Assembly: GCA_946807835.1 (NCBI GenBank)
Contig: OX327684.1
Coordinates: forward strand, 19,926,501-19,990,500
Direction of reading: 5' to 3'
Source of the DNA: Ailanthus altissimus
Lineage: Eukaryota > Streptophyta > Magnoliopsida > Sapindales > Simaroubaceae
Length of the DNA stretch: 64,000 nt
Shown: piece after piece, positions 23,440 through 34,800 of the stretch
How positions within the stretch are numbered: the stretch's first letter is position 1
How the letters are laid out: each line of letters starts with the position of its first letter
The notes under the pieces: model-generated
The model's input: only the letters and a program-made list of their open reading frames with translations
What the model was told of the DNA's origin: nothing
Database searches by the model: none
Made by a program: the position numbers and the translations under genes

Positions 23440-24264
23440 GACCCTCACGCACAAGAGATTTAATCTCATGAATAAGGGGACTACCTCACAATAAGTTTAA
23501 AATGTGTGAGACATGTATGGAGAAGTATAAGACGTGTGGGATACGAAAGAAGAAGTGAAACGGGACTCGAAGATATGAAGAAAGCGAAGAAAACACGGGA
23601 GGTGCCACCATGGCTGAGCACCGCAGCTTCGAGCGCTGAGCATTGCGACGCCCAAACTAGAAGCCCAGCGCCGCGGCGATGGCCACAATAATGGCCAGCG
23701 TCACGGCGCTAAAAGCGTTAGGATGTCTGTTTTTGATCCAAATTTCAAGTTTTGAGAAGTTTTAAACTTCTAAACCAAGTGGACTCTTACTTCAACAAGG
23801 AATAGGGTTAGTAGGCACGAAATACATCCTATATAAACACTTGTAAACTATTTATTTCAGATTAAGCATTAAAAAAGATTCTAAGAGAGGGAAAGAACTG
23901 AGTAGACACTAAGTGCTTGTGTGCGCTAGGGTGAAATCGTCGTTTGAGTAATCATTGCTCGTGGTAGTGTAAGGATTCACTAAATATTAAGTCATTTTAA
24001 GGGTTTTTCATTGAGTTTTTCTTGTAAAATCTTTAGGGAGTTAATAAGAGATGCTAGGATTATTAGATCCACTATGGACGTAGGTAATTGACCAAATCAC
24101 GTAAAATTGTATTGTGCTATTTTATATTCTACTTTGAATTCTTACTATTTTACTTAATTAATAAGTTATTCCACTGCGCAAAGAGGTTAAAATTTTAGGT
24201 TGAACTTAAAATTCTTTACTTCAACCTAATCTCAAAAGAGAGAAGGACGTTCCCTTCTCCAACA
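23440..24264 (+). mobile_element. repeat family D, copy 2 (LTR-like)
   Basis: Directly oriented homologue of 11318-12170, ending CCCTTCTCCAACA. It has the same GC-rich core (23600-23715, with CGCCGCGGCGATGGCC and GCGTCACGGCGC words) and the same downstream blocks (CTATATAAACACTTGTAAACT at about 23830; GGGTTTTTCATTGAG at about 24001). The left boundary is approximate. The core produces the opposing short frames at 23497-23691, which are not genes. Confidence 0.65.
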
Positions 24265-24894
24265 AATTGAATTTACATTTGTATTGGATGGAGGGTAGCT
24301 ATAATAATGTATTGATTTATTTTATTTTTTCTTTTATGATGATAGATTTTTATCCCTCCTGTGTAAGGATTGAAGTTTTCTCTCATGTGTAAAAGTATGT
24401 TTTTCTTTTTTATGTAAATAGATTTTTTTTATACTAAAATAGTATGAATAATTTTTTATTGAGATAATTTTTTTATTATAGAATTTATATATATATGTCT
24501 TTATGAGAGAGTAGTAATAGATTTATCTAATTTATGGGTAGTGTTTATAATAATTTTCTTATTTTATATTAAAAGTCTTATAATATAATTTTATTAAATT
24601 AAATAATGATATTACATTGATATTGATATTAAAAAAAAAGCTAAATTACTCGAGTGTTAATATCTAAAACGGGCGTGTGCTCAATGAAAATTAACAGGAG
24701 GAAGAGGAACGTGCACACGCGGTTCTCAATCATGGCTCGAGATGATAATCACAAAAAGGAAAAGACAAATAAGCCAAATAAAATAAATAAATAAAAATAT
24801 AAACCATGACAAATGTAAACAATAAAATATGTTAAAAGTGAGTACAGCATTGACCACCTCAGCAAGTTCATGCACCCAGCCATAAGCCCAACCT
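24265..24894. other. upstream region of the BAHD gene
   Basis: AT-rich, with no other gene. A GC-rich patch at about 24707-24726 (GAACGTGCACACGCGG) contains ACGTG and CACGCG words like G-box/ABRE-related plant cis-elements. It lies about 180 bp upstream of the TATA box. Confidence 0.35.
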
Positions 24895-24902
24895 TATAAA
24901 TA
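24895..24902 (+). promoter_or_regulatory. TATA box of the BAHD gene
   Basis: TATAAATA lies about 120 bp before the start codon. Transcription would begin near 24925-24935 and give a 5' leader of about 85-90 bases without an earlier ATG in a favourable context. Confidence 0.6.
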
Positions 24903-25017
24903 CCTCCATCGTCTAAGCAACTACCCCACACTCACTCGCAAATTCATACACAGAGCTTGCGAGCGAGTTACGAAATTAAGACTGAGATCGAGAGAAAAAG
25001 CAAAAAAGAGGTACAAA

Positions 25018-26415
25018 ATGGTGGCTTCCGATTCATTTTCTCCAATTTTTGTTTCAAAATGCACCGTTTTCCCAGACCAAATATCAAATCTTGGAGACTT
25101 GAAGCTCTCAGTCTCTGACCTTCCTATGCTCTCTTGTCATTATATTCAGAAGGGCGGGCTCTTCACCCGCCCGCCTATGCCTATTGACTCTTTGGTTTCC
25201 ATTCTAAAGCAGGCTCTCTCTCAAACACTCACTCATTTTCCTCCGCTTGCTGGTCGCTTGAAGACTGACTCTGATGGGTACATTTATATCACCTGCAACG
25301 ATGCCGGTGTCGATTTCATTCACAAAAACGCCAGCGTTTGGTCCGTTCGTGATGTCATTAGCCCGCTTCACGTTCCCGACATCGTCAAGAGCTTCTTCGC
25401 TCTCGATAGAACTGTCAGTTATGATGGTCATTATAAGCCGATTCTCACAGTTCAAGTTACGGAACTGGCTGACGGCGTTTTCATTGGCTGCGCTATGAAC
25501 CACGCGGTCACAGACGGCACGTCGTTTTGGAATTTCTTCAACACATTCGCCGAGCTCACAAGAGGAGTGAAGAAAATCTTGAAGCAACCCGATTTTACTC
25601 GTGACTCAGTGTTGATTTCCCCGGCGGTGTTGAGAATTCCCAACAGTGGACCCAAGGTAACTTTCAATGAAAACGAGCCGTTGAGTGAGAGAATCTTCAG
25701 TTTCAGCAGGGAATCTATTTTGCAACTGAAAGCTAGAGTAAACAGCAAGAAATGGTTCGATAACGGCGACGTTGACGCCGTTGAATTACTCGGTAAACAA
25801 AGTAACGACACGTATCTCAACACCTGGTTAAAGAAAACGGAGTCAAACGTGGTCGAGATATCATCCTTTCAGTCTTTGTGCGCGCTTCTATGGCGGGCAG
25901 TGACACGTGCGAGAAAATTACACGCGAACAAGACGACGACGTTCAGAATGGCAGTGAATTGCCGTCACAGGCTGAACCCGAAGCTGAATTCATTATACTT
26001 CGGGAATGCGATTCAAAGCATACCCACGTACGCGTCAGCGGGTGACGTGTTGACTAAAGATCTGCAATGGTGCGCGGAGCAGCTGAACAAGAACGTGAAC
26101 GCCCATGATGACAAAACGGTACGTCGTTTCGTTGAGGACTGGGAGATCGACCCGCGGGTGTTTCCGCTAGGGAATTTCGACGGTGCATCAATGACGATGG
26201 GTAGCTCGCCGAGATTCCCGATGTACGATAATGATTTTGGGTGGGGCCGGCCCTTGGCGGTTAGAAGCGGTAAGGCCAATAAGTTTGACGGTAAGATCTC
26301 CGCTTTTCCGGGGAGAGAAGGCGGTGGCAGCGTTGATCTGGAGGTAGTTTTGGCTCCAGGAACAATGGCTGGAATTGAATCTGATTATGAGTTCATGCAA
26401 TATGTATCAAATTAA
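25018..26415 (+). CDS. BAHD acyltransferase (At3g50280-like clade)
   Basis: A complete single-exon gene of 465 codons, the usual length for BAHD enzymes. These cytosolic enzymes move an acyl group from acyl-CoA to an alcohol or amine of specialised metabolism, cuticle or pigment. Both family motifs are present: HAVTDG (H162, D166 of the HxxxD catalytic motif) and DFGWG (406-410), which holds the fold together. The segments SPLHVPDIVKSFFALDRT and ELADGVFIGCAMNHAV place it near the uncharacterised Arabidopsis At3g50280-type enzymes rather than HCT/HQT. The start at 25018 is chosen because it is the first in-frame ATG after the TATA box and gives the normal N-terminus (IFVSKCTVFP). Its local GC content is much higher than the flanks, and no intron interrupts it. 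The substrate cannot be told from sequence. No partner gene of a pathway is nearby. Confidence 0.95.
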   Translation: MVASDSFSPIFVSKCTVFPDQISNLGDLKLSVSDLPMLSCHYIQKGGLFTRPPMPIDSLVSILKQALSQTLTHFPPLAGRLKTDSDGYIYITCNDAGVDFIHKNASVWSVRDVISPLHVPDIVKSFFALDRTVSYDGHYKPILTVQVTELADGVFIGCAMNHAVTDGTSFWNFFNTFAELTRGVKKILKQPDFTRDSVLISPAVLRIPNSGPKVTFNENEPLSERIFSFSRESILQLKARVNSKKWFDNGDVDAVELLGKQSNDTYLNTWLKKTESNVVEISSFQSLCALLWRAVTRARKLHANKTTTFRMAVNCRHRLNPKLNSLYFGNAIQSIPTYASAGDVLTKDLQWCAEQLNKNVNAHDDKTVRRFVEDWEIDPRVFPLGNFDGASMTMGSSPRFPMYDNDFGWGRPLAVRSGKANKFDGKISAFPGREGGGSVDLEVVLAPGTMAGIESDYEFMQYVSN

Positions 26416-28440
26416 TTGTATCATTAATATGATCATGATGTGAAAATTTCATGTGTGATTTGTTCTGGGCCGTTGGATTGACGGTTCGGATGGGTTTCAA
26501 CGGCTGTGATTGGGTGTAGGCAGATGAGGAAAGGGTGGAGATGTTTTTGTGCATTTGTGGTATAGTTCTTGTTTCTATTGTAAGTTGTTTAAGTTATAAA
26601 TTTAAATTTGGTTTTGCTCCCTTTAAACTTGGCAAGTTGGCTATTTCTTTGTGCTTTGTTATATCAAATTTTAATTGCAGCTATGATGTTGGATAATGAA
26701 GAAGTTTGACTTCTCTTACTAAGAAATTTGTTATAATTATGTCGGGGTTTTGGCTTCTTCCACTAAATTATTGTCTAAATTGGGATAAAGAACAAAAATT
26801 GGGATCAAAAGTGTGATCAAATTCTACTGTGAATAGTATGGCCAAATCCCCAAAAAGAAAATTTAAATCCCAAATGCACTCTGAAAGCAAAAATTAAAAA
26901 AAAAAAAAAAAAGCAGCTTTGCTTACCTATAGAATCAATCGATGAAAATAAGGACCACATGTGAAGAGCAAAGGAGGGAGGGGGAGGGGGGAGAAACACT
27001 TTTGCAGAATAAGTGAACTTAATCTTGCATTTGTGTGAGTCCATTGAAGTCCTTGAAAGATTTGATTTTGATTCAATGCCCACACTTGTAAAGGCCTAAC
27101 AAACAAAACAAAATTTGATGGATAGAATTGGACGAGATAAATTCTTTTTGTGTGGCAAATTGCAAATATATAAGAATAAAATCTTTTTGCCCATCCTCTT
27201 CAACGACAAGGACGTCCATTTGTATCCAATGGGCTATCACATAAAGAACCCAACAAGAGTTAGATGTGGGTAAACAAATGTCCGAAACTCAAATGTCTGA
27301 ATTGAGACATGTTTTTGCCCAATTTCCACTATAGTGTAGATGAGTTACTATCTTATCTCATCCTCATCCTCATCTTCATCTTCATCTTCATCCTCATCCT
27401 GTCATTCAATTGGCCATCATATATTGATATAAAATAAAATTAATTTAATCTAATTTTGTTTTCTGTTTTTACAAACAATTATTTAATTTCGGGTTTCGGC
27501 AACGGCAATTAACATATATCAATTATTAGTCTTTCCTTTTAAAATATATATATATATATATATACTGATCTTTAAATATAAATTGAATACCGTCGTTCAA
27601 TATCATTCTAAATTAATTAAATTCAATTGCTTTCAATTAAAATCTTAATTTAAAATAGATTTGTATTATGTTTTACATTAAATAAATATTGAATGAATTT
27701 TAATTTTATATATACAGTGAACTCTTGAACACATAATAAAATTTTATACACATTATAAATTATATATAAATTATAAAAACTTATTAATGTACTAAATAGT
27801 TGTAATAATGTTGTTCATTATATGGTGAGTTACATAACATATTAAATTATTTTTTTTATATTGTAAGCTTTTAAATATGTGATAAAATTTTGTAGTATAT
27901 TATAAATTGTTTAAAAATTATAAAATATTATTAATTTATTAAATAATAATATATGACAATATTACTCAATATATAATTAATTACGTAACTCACTAAATTA
28001 TATATACATACGAATAATAATATTATATATTAAATTAATCTCTTAATTCATCGATAAATATTTAATCCGTAACACTTGTGTTCCTAAAAATTAATAAATA
28101 AATAAATAATAAACAGACTTGCTGGCTTTAGACCAAATTCCAAACCCAACTAATAAATAAATAAATAATATGCAGACTTGGTTGGATTTAGAGCAAATTG
28201 CAAGATCTGTTATCATTTTGAGGACTAGCCCAAATATGGGCCTAGCTCAGGCACATATTTATTTGTGTGTGTGATGTCTCAATTTTGACCAAGAAATCTT
28301 TTCTTGCCACATGTATCCTTTCAGTCCCAGTCTCAGAATAAAGATTGTTCACTTGCGATCCCTAGCCTTAATCCTAACTTTTAAGTTTTGAGATTATCGT
28401 TTTACGCTTGAATCAATTGATTTTTTAGTAATTATCTCAA
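26416..28440. other. 3' flank of the BAHD gene and AT-rich sequence
   Basis: No gene seen. It includes a (TCATCC/TTCATC)n tract at about 27355-27401, an AT run at 27545-27562, and a degenerate direct duplication of about 140 bp (about 27718-27860 and 27861-28000, both with ATRTGATAAAATTTT...GTTACRTAAC). Confidence 0.5.
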
Positions 28441-28927
28441 GAAACTGAGGGGGAAGAGATGCCAAAATCACGCAAAAAATCTAATTTTCGACCATCAACA
28501 TGATATAAGAGATCTCTGTTGAGGTAATTTTATGTACCATTTTAATTTAACTATACTTGCTTAATAATACTGTTCCATTGATCATTTCGTTTTCTTTTTA
28601 TTTTTTGGACATCTTTATTTCTTGTGCTTTGTTGAAAGCTCTGAAAAGTGATCTGTTTGTTTTGCCGTGGTACTTAATTTCAGAGATTGACAGCTGGGAG
28701 TTATTGTAACAACTATCAAAAGGTGAAGCTCAAAACTTTGCTAGTTTGTAATGGCACTGAACTATTGTAAATTTTTGAATAATTTTGGAGCTTGAACAAA
28801 ATATGCTATATCAGGGATTGAAAAGTAAAGGTCATTGACAGTGTGGCATGAATTTGCTTTTAGTGATTGGTTGCAAGTAAGATTTATCACGCCGCTTCAA
28901 GTTGGTAGAATTGCGAATTTAGATAGC
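28441..28927 (+). other. possible 5' exons of the gene broken at 37908
   Basis: CTGTTGAG|GTAATTTTATG at about 28521 and TACTTAATTTCAG|AGATTGACAG at about 28683 would make a leader exon, a short intron and a second exon running up to the copia element. The last codons before it (TTAGATAGC) continue in frame into the FAS1 pseudogene after the element. I infer a 5' leader of that gene. This is weak evidence. Confidence 0.25.
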
Positions 28928-29602
28928 AATACTTAGGTTAACATCCATAAGATCACAAAATATAAAATATTACGTAGCAGAAATATTTTTTTTCTCACTT
29001 TATATTATTAAAATATACAATATATTATTATAATTAGTAAAATAATAAATTATAAATTATAATTAAACATAATAAACACTAAATTTTTATGTGAAAAATT
29101 TAATTCGAAAAAAATTACAGTACCGTAGTTTAATATAAAAACTTTTATTATGATATAATAATGAGATTATAACAATATTCTCTCTAAAATCACACTAAAA
29201 ATTCACTACAGTATTAAAAATAATAAATCTAACAAATTTTTCTTAAATATACATTTGTTAGATTCTACTAAATGAGAAATTAAATTAAAAATTAAATCTG
29301 ATAGATTTGTAGAGTAAGATGTTAAGAACCCACCTTCAAAATTTGAGCAAAAACGGAGCTTAAATTATCATACAATCATAAAATAGAATATTAAAACCCT
29401 AAAACCCTCTTCATTCTCTTCTCTCGGCTCTCTCTCTACTTTCTCAATTCTATTTCTGTCGAAATCCTTGGCAAAAAATGAATTAAACGCACATGGTACT
29501 GTGTATTTATGAAAAATTTCATTAAACCTCTTAATGGTTAACTTCATACAAGTCTATAATTTTTATAAAATTATACATTAGCCCCTAGACTCACATGATG
29601 TG
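28928..29602 (-). repeat. 3' LTR of the first copia element, major part
   Basis: Homologous to 37234-37907 (shared GATCACAAAATAY...TACGTAGC, CACTAAAATTCACTACAG-type and CCCTAAAACCCTCTTC blocks). The insertion of LTR-A at 29603 cuts it. Its outermost bases lie at 31816-31830 (AACCCCACCAAAACA). Confidence 0.85.
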
Positions 29603-31810
29603 TGTTGGGTTATGTGGTGTAGGGTGGTACAAATAAAAACTTAGGGTTCTTTGCATGTGGATTGTGTTCATCATACAAACAATATACATATCTCATACAT
29701 ACATGTGCACAGCGGAAGATTAAATATAATGAACACAGAAAATAACATTTGATTAAACTTAAATTCGAAATTGAGAAATATCACCAATGAAGCCTTTGAA
29801 TTAATTTTCTTTGAAGTCCACCATGAAGTGAATCTTTGATCAATTCTAGCAATCAACAAGGGTGGGTTTGATTGTCTAGAATGGCAGCATCTTAATCCAG
29901 CATTTATGTTTAACTCTTAAACATTTTCAAAGTTAAACAATTTAACTTAATCAAATTTGTTTTTTCTTTTATTCAACTCTTGAATAAATAAAACAAATCT
30001 TGTTTTTAGTTATTACATTTAGTAACCATTAATTCAATTTGTTTTGTTGTTCTAACACTTAAAACACAAAACAAACAATTTCAATTTCTCAAATTGAATT
30101 GGCTCCCAAAAATGCAAAACATATAAACTAAAAACTTTTCAAAAGATTAATTCTTTTCAATTTCATTTCACTTTATATACTAATGCATAAATTCCAAACT
30201 AATTTGAATTTCATTTGCATTTCATTTGGCTTAACCTAACCTTAGTTAACATTTAACCATAGTTAGATTACTTTAACTTAACCTTTAAGTTAATAAATAT
30301 TTAATTAATTTAACCATAGTTAACTAACTTAACCATGGTTAGGTTAACCTTTACTTAACCATTAAGTAAAGTTAACTAACTTAACCTTATGGTTAACTTT
30401 TAACCTTAGTTAAGTTAAATCATTTATTTAACAATTAAACAAATAAATATTTATTTTAATTATTTAACAATTAAATAATCATAAAGTGAAATTACTATTA
30501 TATCCTTACTCGGTTACCAAGTTAACCTAAAGTGGGTCCCACTATTTAACCATATACTTTAGTTAACGTAACCTTAGTAATTGCTGAATTATACTGTATT
30601 GAACAATTCAATACGGTACACTGCCCAAGTGCTCAAAGAGTACATTTCATATTGGGACTCTCTAGGTCTACACCCGATTTGTCAAATGGAACTATTCCAT
30701 TAATCCGTAATCGATGCCCCACGCACACGTTACGAATATTACAAATCAGCGTGTCAGACCATACAAGTTGAGGTCATAACGTATACGTATAATCCTTCCA
30801 TCATTTATACCCTGGATGTGCGGGGATATAGATCAGCACCATCAAATCCCCATTTGCTCATCCAATAAACTTATCTCCAGATTCGTATCTCTATAAACAA
30901 TTTACGCAAACATTTTTGCTATATTGTTTAACCCTGTGGGAAACTCTTTTCCCGGGTTTATGCTTGTGGCCACAAGACTTTATGAAATACAATCTCGGAG
31001 CATCGGATATACAACTTACCTACGTAAGCTGATGGATCCCGTATCTATGCACACCGGACTCCATGAGCATCGGACCATACCCAGCGACACATAGCGGTCA
31101 GACCATGAAAGGTCTCTGACATATGTGGAACCAAAGCATGATGGATCACTCACAAGACCACCGTGGCGCTCAGGTCAAAGGACCACGATTACTACTCAAC
31201 TCGAGATGACCTTCCTTTGACGGTTTCATAGGATATCTATTGGGGTCCTCATAAGTCTGTTCAGTATCCAGTCCTGACTGGATACCCGCATGTCTATACA
31301 AGCTCTAAGCTCATGGTCAGCTAAGAACAACCATCTGAACCAGTCAGATATAGACATACACTAATCTATATATTGTGAATTCACCGATAGACCCGCATTG
31401 ATGATCATAGATCAAGAACATTATATTTGAGACATACTTACATAATGATATTTCTTAGCACCTATTGCAACTCTTTGCAACTATATCATTATAAGTATAC
31501 TCTCAGGTCTTTGTCCCATTATAGACAAAGTTCTAACTCTTTAGACCTCGCTGACTCTTATAAACTGATAACTATTAACAGTGCTAACTATTAGCATTTA
31601 TAACTCTCAGCTTTGATAACTATTAGTTCTGGTCTAAACTCCTTTAAACCAGATCTGAACTATTTCAGATCAAACAATGTCTGTAATGTTACAAGCATTT
31701 TACCATATTAATATGATATTAACAATATTTATTCGAAATGTTTATTGTATAAATATTAACAATTAATATTCATACAATATTGAAATGGCACGTGAGCACC
31801 AGCTCCAACA
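29603..31810 (+). mobile_element. LTR-A solo LTR, complete, 2208 bp
   Basis: Begins TGTTGGGTTATG and ends CAGCTCCAACA, so the termini are TGTTGG/CCAACA. ATGTG is duplicated exactly on both sides (29598-29602 and 31811-31815), proving an LTR-retrotransposon-type insertion. The host sequence is the copia LTR, whose two parts rejoin cleanly. No internal region or coding domain is present, so it is a solo LTR left by LTR-LTR recombination or a very short non-autonomous element. It is the best reference copy for the family at 1518-6770 and 8251-9650. Confidence 0.9.
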
Positions 31811-31830
31811 ATGTGAACCCCACCAAAACA

Positions 31831-31841
31831 TCTCCCCCTCC
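31831..31841 (-). other. polypurine tract of the first copia element
   Basis: GGAGGGGGAGA on the - strand, directly before the LTR start TGTTTTGG, is the plus-strand primer site expected at the inner edge of a 3' LTR. Confidence 0.8.
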
Positions 31842-34800
31842 ACGTCATGTGAGAGAATTCATTAGGCCTACTTTTTCTCTACAAATTTAAAGCTTTTCCT
31901 TAGACAATGACTTAGTTATCATGTCCGATCCGTTTTCATTTGTATGTATATTTTCAAGTTGTAGGAGTTTTGACTCTAACACACCACGTACCCAATGATA
32001 TCTAACATCAATGTGCTTAGACCTTGAGTGGAATGTTAGGTTCTTTGACAAGTGAATGGCACTCTGACTGTCAGAGTAGACTATGTAGCTCTCTTGCTTA
32101 CAAGTAACTCTTGTAGGAACTTATTCATTCGCAATGTTTTCTTACAAGGTTCAGTAAATGCAATATACTCAACTTTTGTGGTAGACTATGTAGCTCTCTT
32201 GTTTACACTCAACTCTTGTAGGAACTTTTTCATCTACAATGTTTTCTTGCAAGCTTCAGTAACTGCAATATACTCAGCTTTTGTGGTAAATAAAGCAACA
32301 TATTTCTGAAGTTTGGATTGCCATGACACAACTCCCCTTGCAAATGTAATCATGTATCCTGATGTAGACTTCCTAGAATCTACATCTCTTACCATGTCTA
32401 CATCTGTGTATTTATACAACACAGGTTTATCACTACCAAAACATAAACATGTTTTAAAGGTGCTTATAAGGTATTTGAAAATTTACTTCACTGTTAACCA
32501 GTGCTTTTTTCTAGGATTAAGGAGAAATCGACTAACAACACCAACTGCATGAGCTATATCTGGCCTTGTATAAACCATAACATACATCAAACTACCAACA
32601 GCTGATGTATAAGGCACTGCACCCATTTCTTTATTTTCTTTCTCACTTGTAGGAATTGCTTGGAACTAAGCTTGAAGTGACCTGTAATTGGTGAACTAAC
32701 TGATTTTGTCTTACTCATGTTGAATCTTTTAAGAACCCTTTCAATGTAGTTTTTTAAGATAACTATAACTTCTCATTTTTCTTGTCACGGGAGATCTTCA
32801 TGCCAAGGATTTTTTTACCCTGTTCTAAATCCTTCATAACAAATGACTTGTTGAGTTTTTTCTTTAACCCTTCAATTTTACTAGCATCATGATCAATAAT
32901 CAACATATCATCCACATAAGCAGGAGAATAATGAAATTATCATCAGGAAATCTTTTTATAAAGATACAATGGTCTAATGTAGTCCTACTGAAACCATGAT
33001 TGTCCATGAAAGAATCAAATTTCTTGTACCACTGTCTTGGTGCCTATTTCAGCTCATACAAACTTTTCTTCAACTTGTACACCAAATCTTCTTTGCCTTT
33101 GACTCTGAATCCCCCAGGCTGCTCCATATAGATTTCCTCCTCAAATTCACCATGAAGGAAAGCTATCTTTACATCAAATTGCTCAATCGCCAAGTTTAAC
33201 AACTCAGATATAAGACATCTTCATTACAAGAGAAAGTTTTCTTCAAAATCAATTCATTTCTTCTAATCAAACCCTTTCACAACTAACCTAGCCTTATACC
33301 TTAGTTGTGAGTTATTTTCAGTCTTCAACATGTAAACCCATTTGTTCTTAAAAGCTTTTTTACCATTAGGAAGTTTTACTAACTTATAAATGTAGTTCTC
33401 ATACAAAGATTTTATCTTATATTGCATAATTTTAAATAACTCATTCTTATGCTGGTGAGACATAACTTCTTAGAATTTTTTAGGCTCTACCCCGTTTATA
33501 AGCATCACTTACTCATGTAGTGGATATCTAGAGGAGTGATGACATTCTTTTATAGATCTTTTTAATTGAGGCTCAACTGGTGGATTATATGGTTTTGGAA
33601 GTGCTTCTTTAATTTATTATGCTGGACCATCATCATCAACTCTGACATAAAAATCTTATTGTGTGTTTCCTTTCATAATCATCATGAACTATATGTGGAG
33701 GAATTGATCTAGAAGTATCAGGAATAAGAATTTTATCAGATTCTTGAGGCTCCTTATCTTTCTCTATCCTATCAACTATCTGATATTCAAGAAATGATAT
33801 TCAAGAAATGTAACATCTTTGTTCTGATGATTTTTCTGACTCACTGGATCCCATAATCTGTACCCAAAGTCTTCATGTGCATAACCTAAAAAGATAAACT
33901 CCATAGCCTTGTTGTCAAGCTTCTGTTGTGTGATTTCTATGCTAAGCGCAAATGCACGTTATCGGGAACAAGTAATATATGATGAGTTTGGTGTCGATCC
34001 CACAAGAAATTATTATTATCCTTAACCAAGTACTAAAATTGTGTAATCTTACTTTTATTTAAATAAATGATCAATTTGATTTGTTTATGTTAAAACTAAT
34101 TACTAATTCTACAAATCAATCTTAATTGTGCAAACTATGTAAGCGTAAATACCATATGAAGAATATCTAGGATTATAGCTATCCCTAAATATGAATTCAT
34201 TATCCCATTTTTAATCCCTTAATTTAATTATTGGTCACAACACGTATTTCATCACAAGCCTCTTCTAATAGTTGAGTGATTATACCTTAATCTACCGAAT
34301 TCTTATATTCCTATGGTAATTCGAATAAATCAAGGTTCATTACGAACAAGTTGTATTGACCATACATGTCATATAGGCATATTCTTATCCTATATCGAAA
34401 CTTGTAGATATTACTCCACAATCATGTATCAATTTGTCTAAATCTATACAATAGGATGCTTTTTTCAAGTTTATCCAAATGTTTCACAATCATCCAATCA
34501 CAATTCCTAGTATATTGAAAGCATTAAGAACAACACAAATTGAATAATAAACTGAATTCATAACAATGGGAATCAAATACTCAAATTACGTCCACATATT
34601 GAGTTAAATGCTACAATCTTAGATAATGAAATTAATCAGCATAACAAGAGTTTAATGGCTAAATAATAATAATTAAACATGATACAACAATCCCAAACCG
34701 AATTTATGAAGACAAGGGTGCCTCTAATCAATCCATGGTATTTGGTTGAATCCTTCAAAAGTTAGCCAATATGCTCTTGATTGTGTAATATCTCTACAAA

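Noticed and set aside
23497..23691. Opposing 60-codon frames in the D repeat core
   Set aside because: Explained by the GC-rich repeated words of the core.
25204..26400. Several open frames antisense to the BAHD gene
   Set aside because: Shadows of a GC-richer coding sequence. None has family features.
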